Source: Clostridia bacterium (lineage in GTDB: Bacteria; Bacillota; Clostridia; Christensenellales; Aristaeellaceae). Taken from it: a stretch of DNA of 54,440 nucleotides. The notes under the pieces are model-generated. The model was not told the origin of the DNA, made no database searches, and saw only the letters and a program-made list of their open reading frames with translations. Below, piece after piece: positions 50,072-54,440 of the stretch. Numbering within the stretch: position 1 is the stretch's first letter; each line of letters begins with the position of its first letter. The stretch spans positions 1-54,440 of the forward strand of contig JAFRHH010000009.1 of the NCBI GenBank assembly GCA_017433405.1, read 5' to 3'. Made by a program: the position numbers and the translations under genes.

Positions 50072-52936
50072 TTACTCCAGCCCCGCCATCGCCTGGGTCA
50101 GCAGGGACATGGCCGCGGCCACGTCGTTCTGGGAGGGATTCTCCGCCGCGATCAGGCCGCTGAGGTAATCCGCCGCCCTGCTGATGGACTGATGGCCCTC
50201 CGCCGGATCCAGACCCTCCAGCATGCTTTGGGCGCCCGAAAGCAGCTCCCGGGCGTCGGCGATCAGCCGCGCCGTCGTCGGGGAGATACCGCTTTCCTGG
50301 TTTTCCGCCGTATGGAAGGTGCAGAGCTGGCCGCTGGCCGCCGCCGCGGTTCCCAGGTACTGCTCGATCACGCTCTGATATTTCGTTCCCAGATAATTAT
50401 ACAGCGGATGCCCCGCCGGCAGCGTGATCACGCCGCTTGTAACCGGATTGGGGCAGAAGGGGCCCGCCGGCATGCCGGTGTCCGCACACAGCGTCTGGCT
50501 GACATGCATCTGGCAGTAGACGGTGGGCTGTGTGCCGGCCTTCCAGTAGTCCGTCACCGTGCCGTAGCCCATGGCGTCATGCATGCAGGCGTCCGTCGCC
50601 AGCTGGCCGGACACCCCGCAGGTGGTCACCCGAACCAGGCCGTAATCCGCCGCGTCCCCGTCCAGGATGTCCCGGTTCGAAAGGCCGGCGTGAATCTTGC
50701 TCATATAGGCCTGCCACAGGGGCGCAGCCGCACCGCTGCCGGTGCTCTTGGAGGACAGGGCCTTATAGTTATCATGGCCGACCCAGAGGGCCGAGGAATA
50801 ATAGCCGGTCATGCCGGCGAAGAACACGCCCTTCTGGTCGGAGTTGGTACCGGTCTTGCCGCCGACGGTCTGCCCCTTGATCCGCGCGGAGGTTCCGGTT
50901 CCCGAGGAGACGACGGTTTTCAGCATGTCCACCGCCATCCAGGCGGTGCTGTCGGAGAACACCCGCCGCCGCTCCTGATGCTGATGGCCGTCCCAGACCA
51001 CGTTGCCGGCGGCGTCGGAGATTCCCAGGACGGAGATCGGCTCCTGATAGACGCCGCCGTTGGCCAGCACGCCGAAGGCCACGGTCATCTGCAGGGGCGT
51101 CACGCCCGAGGAGCCCAGGCTCAGGCCGAAGGGCGTCGCGTCGATATGCTCGTCGTCAATGCCCAGCCGGTGCAGGAAATCCACGCTGCGGTCCACGCCC
51201 ACCATGGTCAGCAGGGTATAGGCCGCGGCGGTATTATGGGATCGGGCCATGGCGGTCCGCAGGGTTTCCGGCCCCACGTAGCCCCCGCCGCCGTAGTTGG
51301 AGGGCCAGGCGTCGTTGCCCTTGGAATCCTTCCATCCGGCGATGGGAATCGGCATGTTGTAAACGATGCTGGCGGGACTCGCCCCCAGCTCCAGCGCCGG
51401 CGCGTAGACCGCGATGGGCTTGATGGAGGAGCCGACGGGCATCTTCATGTCCACCGCCCGGTTCAGGGTCTTCCGGGCGGTCACCTCCGTCCGGGACCCG
51501 ATGATCGCCTTAAGCTCCCCGGTCCGGTAGTCCAGGACGGCGCAGGCCGCCTGGGGCTGGATGATCTCCGTATAGGTCCCGTCCGCGTTCTTGCTGCGGA
51601 ACACCTTGTCCGACGGATCCCGGAGGGCCGGATACTTGTTCCATTTCCGGACGGTCTCCTCCACGGTTCCCTGAATCTCCGGATCCAGGGCCAGCTTCAC
51701 GTGATAGCCGCCGGTCCGGAATTTGTTTTCCATGGCCGCCCGGTTCGCGGCGGTATCCTCCAGGCCGTTGAGCTCCAGGAGGATCCCCGCCACCTCCCGT
51801 ACCGCGTATTCCACGTAATGGGCGTAGGGATACATCCCCGTGGATTCGGAGGGCGCCTTTTCCCGAACGGAGGCCGTCGCGGGATCCAAGGCCTGCTGAT
51901 ACTGCTCATAGGTGATAAACTGGTTTTCATACATGCAGCGAAGCACATAATTCGTCCGGTTATTGGTCACCGCCGCGTAGTCCCGGTCCCCGCCCGTCCG
52001 GGTATAGAAATTCCGGCGGGGGTTATAGTAGTAGGGATTATTGGTCGTCCCGGCCAGCATGGCGCACTCCCGCAGGGTCAGCTCCCCCAGGGATTTGCCG
52101 AAATAGCCCTCCGCCGCCACCTGCACCCCGTAATAGTTTTCCCCCAGATAGATCGTATTCAGGTAGCTCTCGAGAATCTGGTCCTTGGAATACTTCATCT
52201 CCAGCTGAAGGCTCAGCCAGGCCTCCTGAATCTTCCGCTTATAGCTGACCTCCGAGGACAGAAGCGTATTCTTGATCAGCTGCTGCGTAATCGTGGAGCC
52301 GCCCTGGGTTCCCGAGGAGGAGAGATTGCTGACGAAGGCGCCGACGATCCGCTTGAGATCCACGCCGGAATGGCTGTAAAACCGGGCGTCCTCCACGGCG
52401 ATAAAGGCGTTTCGCAGCACCTTCGGAATCGCGTTCAGGCTCACCATGACCCGGTTCTCCGAGCCCTTGTATTCCGTAATCAGCTTCCCGTTCCGGTCAT
52501 AGATAAAGGAGGTCTGGGCCTGGCTGTCCAGGGCGGCGAGGTCCAGCTCCGGCGCCGTATCCATATAGCCCTTGGCGATGCCGATCAGCGCGCCGGCCCC
52601 GCCGATTCCCGCCAGCAGCAGGATGACCAGCAGCGTCCGCACCGTATTGAGCAGCACGCTGACGGCGAAGTTCGGCTTCCGCGTATCCGGGCGGAACAGG
52701 CTGTGAGGCTCCTCCGGCGGCAGGGGCGCCGTCTCCGGCGCCTCGTCCTCCAGCTCCTCCGCGCCCCAGGACGGCTCGTCCGGCTCCGCCTGCGGATTCC
52801 ACGACAAATCCGCCTCCGGATCCTCCTCCGAAGGCGTCAGCTCCGAGGCGCTGAACCGCCGCGTTTCCTCCTGATCTGCCTCCGCGCCGTTCCATTCCTC
52901 TTCCGGCGCGGCATCCCGTTTCCTTTTTCCGAACAT
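50072..52936 (-). CDS. Class A penicillin-binding protein (transglycosylase/transpeptidase)
   Basis: 954 aa. A ~90-residue acidic cytosolic tail precedes one membrane helix (~95-120). GT51 motifs: AVEDARFYSHSG near 180 with the catalytic Glu, GGSTITQQLIKN near 215, KYSKDQILESYLNTIYLGENYYG near 250. Transpeptidase motifs: GSSIKP near 502 (Ser-x-x-Lys), SHN near 565, KTGTNSD near 690. A Cys-containing tail (~790-870) and helical C-terminus follow. It polymerises and crosslinks peptidoglycan on the outer face of the membrane. First gene of the PBP-LDT-cvpA run. Confidence 0.95.
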   Translation of the reverse strand: MFGKRKRDAAPEEEWNGAEADQEETRRFSASELTPSEEDPEADLSWNPQAEPDEPSWGAEELEDEAPETAPLPPEEPHSLFRPDTRKPNFAVSVLLNTVRTLLVILLLAGIGGAGALIGIAKGYMDTAPELDLAALDSQAQTSFIYDRNGKLITEYKGSENRVMVSLNAIPKVLRNAFIAVEDARFYSHSGVDLKRIVGAFVSNLSSSGTQGGSTITQQLIKNTLLSSEVSYKRKIQEAWLSLQLEMKYSKDQILESYLNTIYLGENYYGVQVAAEGYFGKSLGELTLRECAMLAGTTNNPYYYNPRRNFYTRTGGDRDYAAVTNNRTNYVLRCMYENQFITYEQYQQALDPATASVREKAPSESTGMYPYAHYVEYAVREVAGILLELNGLEDTAANRAAMENKFRTGGYHVKLALDPEIQGTVEETVRKWNKYPALRDPSDKVFRSKNADGTYTEIIQPQAACAVLDYRTGELKAIIGSRTEVTARKTLNRAVDMKMPVGSSIKPIAVYAPALELGASPASIVYNMPIPIAGWKDSKGNDAWPSNYGGGGYVGPETLRTAMARSHNTAAAYTLLTMVGVDRSVDFLHRLGIDDEHIDATPFGLSLGSSGVTPLQMTVAFGVLANGGVYQEPISVLGISDAAGNVVWDGHQHQERRRVFSDSTAWMAVDMLKTVVSSGTGTSARIKGQTVGGKTGTNSDQKGVFFAGMTGYYSSALWVGHDNYKALSSKSTGSGAAAPLWQAYMSKIHAGLSNRDILDGDAADYGLVRVTTCGVSGQLATDACMHDAMGYGTVTDYWKAGTQPTVYCQMHVSQTLCADTGMPAGPFCPNPVTSGVITLPAGHPLYNYLGTKYQSVIEQYLGTAAAASGQLCTFHTAENQESGISPTTARLIADARELLSGAQSMLEGLDPAEGHQSISRAADYLSGLIAAENPSQNDVAAAMSLLTQAMAGLE

Positions 52937-52995
52937 GCGCTCCTCCCCATCCGGGTGCGTCCCTCCGCCCTTTCCGGGCGACAGAAAGACAGTAT

Positions 52996-53025
52996 ATTAT
53001 ACCACAGTCCCTTTTCCCGGCACAA
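52996..53025 (-). promoter_or_regulatory. PBP-LDT-cvpA operon promoter
   Basis: Minus strand TTGTGC (53025-53020) and perfect TATAAT (53001-52996), 18 bp spacer, ~60 nt before the start. Confidence 0.65.
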
Positions 53026-53047
53026 GGTCGGCGAAATGATTCGGAGC

Positions 53048-53078
53048 GGGGGGGGACAGTCCCCTCGTTCCGGTCCCC
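53048..53078. repeat. Half REP-like GGGACAGTCCC element
   Basis: GGGGGGGGACAGTCCCCTCGTTCCGG, corresponding to one arm of the palindromes at 17047-17109 and 46709-46776. Confidence 0.7.
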
Positions 53079-53105
53079 GGGTTCAGGGTTCAGACAGATA
53101 TATAA

Positions 53106-53147
53106 GTTCACGTTAGAATTTGCCGAAGGCAAAGCTCTTGAGTGAAC
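53106..53147. repeat. Nested hairpin repeat upstream of clpB
   Basis: Outer inverted repeat GTTCAC (53106-53111)/GTGAAC (53142-53147) encloses TTTGCC-GAA-GGCAAA. The first 20 bp are shared with 13349-13368. No promoter or coding role is clear. Confidence 0.6.
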
Positions 53148-53184
53148 GGAGTATAGATTTTTTTATAAACCGGTGATTTTGCTC

Positions 53185-53212
53185 TTGACAAGCGGATGAA
53201 AAGGTGTAAAAT
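53185..53212 (+). promoter_or_regulatory. clpB promoter
   Basis: TTGACA (perfect) at 53185-53190 and TAAAAT at 53207-53212, 16 bp spacer. Confidence 0.88.
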
Positions 53213-53221
53213 GATCTCGAA

Positions 53222-53238
53222 AGTCAAAGATAGTCAAA
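53222..53238 (+). promoter_or_regulatory. CtsR-type operator
   Basis: AGTCAAA-GAT-AGTCAAA, a direct heptad repeat with 3 bp spacer matching the CtsR box (GGTCAAA-NAN-GGTCAAA), followed by an inverted TTGACTTT. It lies just downstream of the -10, so a bound CtsR would block initiation; heat-shock control of clpB is expected. Confidence 0.88.
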
Positions 53239-53278
53239 CTTGACTTTCCCCGAATGACCTCGCAAAGGAGTGATTTCC

Positions 53279-54440
53279 ATGAACATGAATCAGTTTACGC
53301 AGAAGACCGTTGGAGCCCTGGAGCGGGCTCAGTCCCTGGCGATTGAATACGGACATATGCAGGTAGAGCAGGAGCACGTGCTCATGGCGCTGACGGAGGA
53401 CGGAAACGATCTGATCCCCCAGCTGCTGGAGAAGTGCGGCCTGTCGGTGGCCTCGCTGCGGGCGGGGCTGGAGGACCAGCTGAACCGGACGCCCCGGGTC
53501 TCCGGCTCCGGCCGGGAGCCCGGAAAGGTCTATATCGCCCAGGAGCTGGAAAAGGCGCTGGTGGAGGCGGAGAAGACCGCCAAGCAGATGAAGGACGAAT
53601 ACCTCTCCGTCGAGCACGTCTGGATGGGAATCTGCGCGAAGCCCTCCTCCGCGGTGTCCCGGCTGTTGAAGAGCCTGGGCTACCGGCCGGACGCCTTCCT
53701 GAAGGCCCTCAGCGAGGTCCGGGGCGCTGCCCGGGTGACCTCCGACAACCCGGAGGAAACCTATGACGCGCTGAAGAAGTACGGGTCGGACCTGGTGGAG
53801 ATGGCCCGGAAGCAAAAGCTGGATCCGGTCATCGGCCGGGACAGCGAAATCCGGAACGTGATCCGGATTCTGAGCCGGAAAACCAAAAACAACCCGGTGC
53901 TGATCGGCGAGCCCGGCGTCGGCAAGCCGGCCATCGCCGAGGGGCTGGCCCAGCGGATCGTCCGGGGCGACGTGCCCGACAGCCTGAAGGACAAGACGAT
54001 CTTCTCCCTGGATATGGGCTCGCTGATCGCGGGGGCCAAGTTCCGCGGGGAGTTCGAGGAGCGGCTGAAGGCGGTGCTGGCGGAGATCAAGAAGAGCGAC
54101 GGGCGGATCATTCTGTTCATCGATGAGCTGCACACCATCGTCGGGGCCGGCAAGGCCGACGGCGCGATGGACGCTGGCAACCTCTTAAAGCCCATGCTGG
54201 CCCGGGGCGAGCTGCACTGCATCGGCGCGACGACCCTGAATGAATACCGGCAGTATATCGAGAAGGACGCGGCGCTGGAGCGCCGGTTCCAGCCGGTCAT
54301 GGTCTCCGAGCCCACGGTGGAGGATACGATCGCCATTCTCCGGGGCCTGAAGGAACGGTACGAGGTGTTCCACGGCGTCAAGATTCAGGACGGCGCCCTG
54401 ATCGCAGCGGCGACCCTGTCCAACCGGTATATTACGGACC
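53279..54440 (+). CDS. clpB: ClpB chaperone (3' end outside window), Walker A altered
   Basis: 387 codons visible; no stop before the window end. The Clp N-domain covers 1-145 ([37 protein letters not shown]). AAA1 starts near 160 with [22 protein letters not shown]. Walker A reads [15 protein letters not shown], with Pro at codon 53927-53929 in place of the Thr/Ser that coordinates Mg-ATP; ACG to CCG is one base. Walker [15 protein letters not shown] and the Arg finger ALERRFQ are intact. ClpB with DnaK rescues aggregated protein in the cytosol. ATG after AAAGGAGTGATTTCC; CtsR-type operator upstream. Confidence 0.93.
   Translation, partial: MNMNQFTQKTVGALERAQSLAIEYGHMQVEQEHVLMALTEDGNDLIPQLLEKCGLSVASLRAGLEDQLNRTPRVSGSGREPGKVYIAQELEKALVEAEKTAKQMKDEYLSVEHVWMGICAKPSSAVSRLLKSLGYRPDAFLKALSEVRGAARVTSDNPEETYDALKKYGSDLVEMARKQKLDPVIGRDSEIRNVIRILSRKTKNNPVLIGEPGVGKPAIAEGLAQRIVRGDVPDSLKDKTIFSLDMGSLIAGAKFRGEFEERLKAVLAEIKKSDGRIILFIDELHTIVGAGKADGAMDAGNLLKPMLARGELHCIGATTLNEYRQYIEKDAALERRFQPVMVSEPTVEDTIAILRGLKERYEVFHGVKIQDGALIAAATLSNRYITD

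Overview
The window is about 54 kb of high-GC, gene-dense bacterial chromosome. The gene set points to an anaerobic member of the Bacillota, most likely a gut or rumen Clostridia lineage. It includes MrfA/MrfB-type DNA repair proteins, a CtsR-type operator in front of clpB, YlmH, a TetM-like GTPase carrying a YacP/Rae1 nuclease, Tex, a MetNIQ transporter, Shine-Dalgarno sites of the AGGAGG type and sigma-A-like promoters with 16-18 bp spacers. The genus cannot be fixed from sequence alone. The ATP synthase rotor subunit has two carboxylates, which suggests Na+ coupling.

Layout. 1-5.3 kb: a TrmH-family RNA methyltransferase converges on a very large exonuclease-RecQ-transglutaminase fusion. 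5.3-6.5 kb: a MaoC-like gene, then a decayed patch with an Rpn-nuclease remnant, a strong hairpin and an XRE-regulator remnant. 6.5-13.3 kb: a MATE exporter diverges from a TetM-like GTPase fused to a Rae1-like NYN nuclease, followed by tex. 13.4-17 kb: a cell-envelope operon (phosphodiester glycosidase, Lgt-like membrane protein, PIG-L deacetylase). 17.1-26.6 kb, minus strand: the complete F1Fo ATP synthase operon (atpI-like, B, E, F, H, A, G, D, C), then an M18 aminopeptidase and an AEC-family transporter. 26.9-28 kb: a zinc-ribbon membrane protein. 28.1-35.4 kb, minus: Na/Pi cotransporter-PhoU, mrfA, mrfB, a TPR protein and lepB. 35.6-38.6 kb, minus: a nucleotide-sugar operon (epimerase, GHMP kinase, nucleotidyltransferase). 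38.9-39.8 kb: a STAS protein and its partner. 40-42.7 kb, minus: methionine ABC transporter, with metQ and metNI each having a promoter. 42.9 kb: tRNA-Arg(TCG). 43.1-45 kb: a YdcF-like protein, a hypothetical protein and a family-4 uracil-DNA glycosylase. 45.1-46.6 kb: an AT-richer RHH/Rpn nuclease locus. 46.8-53 kb: ylmH, cvpA, an L,D-transpeptidase and a class A PBP. 53.3 kb to the end: clpB, cut by the window edge.

Four things stand out. (1) metQ is circularly permuted: the usual C-terminal half is at the N-terminus and the usual N-terminal lobe at the C-terminus. (2) At least five unrelated genes (MATE, phosphodiester glycosidase, PIG-L, atpC, lepB) are followed by a 29-60 bp partial second copy of their own 3' end. 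Spacing is 53-60 bp, the stop codons line up in most cases, and differences look like those between alleles. The Rpn locus shows the same pattern in decayed form. (3) A dispersed element of up to about 97 bp ends in a GTGAAC-N4-GTTCAC palindrome followed directly by GAGGAG. Copies lie at eight loci, many just upstream of start codons, so it behaves like a mobile ribosome-binding-site cassette. (4) There are unusual fusions (GTPase-Rae1 nuclease; RecQ-transglutaminase) and a ClpB whose first Walker A motif reads GVGKP instead of GVGKT.

Start codons were chosen from Shine-Dalgarno sites and family alignment from memory. No database search was possible.
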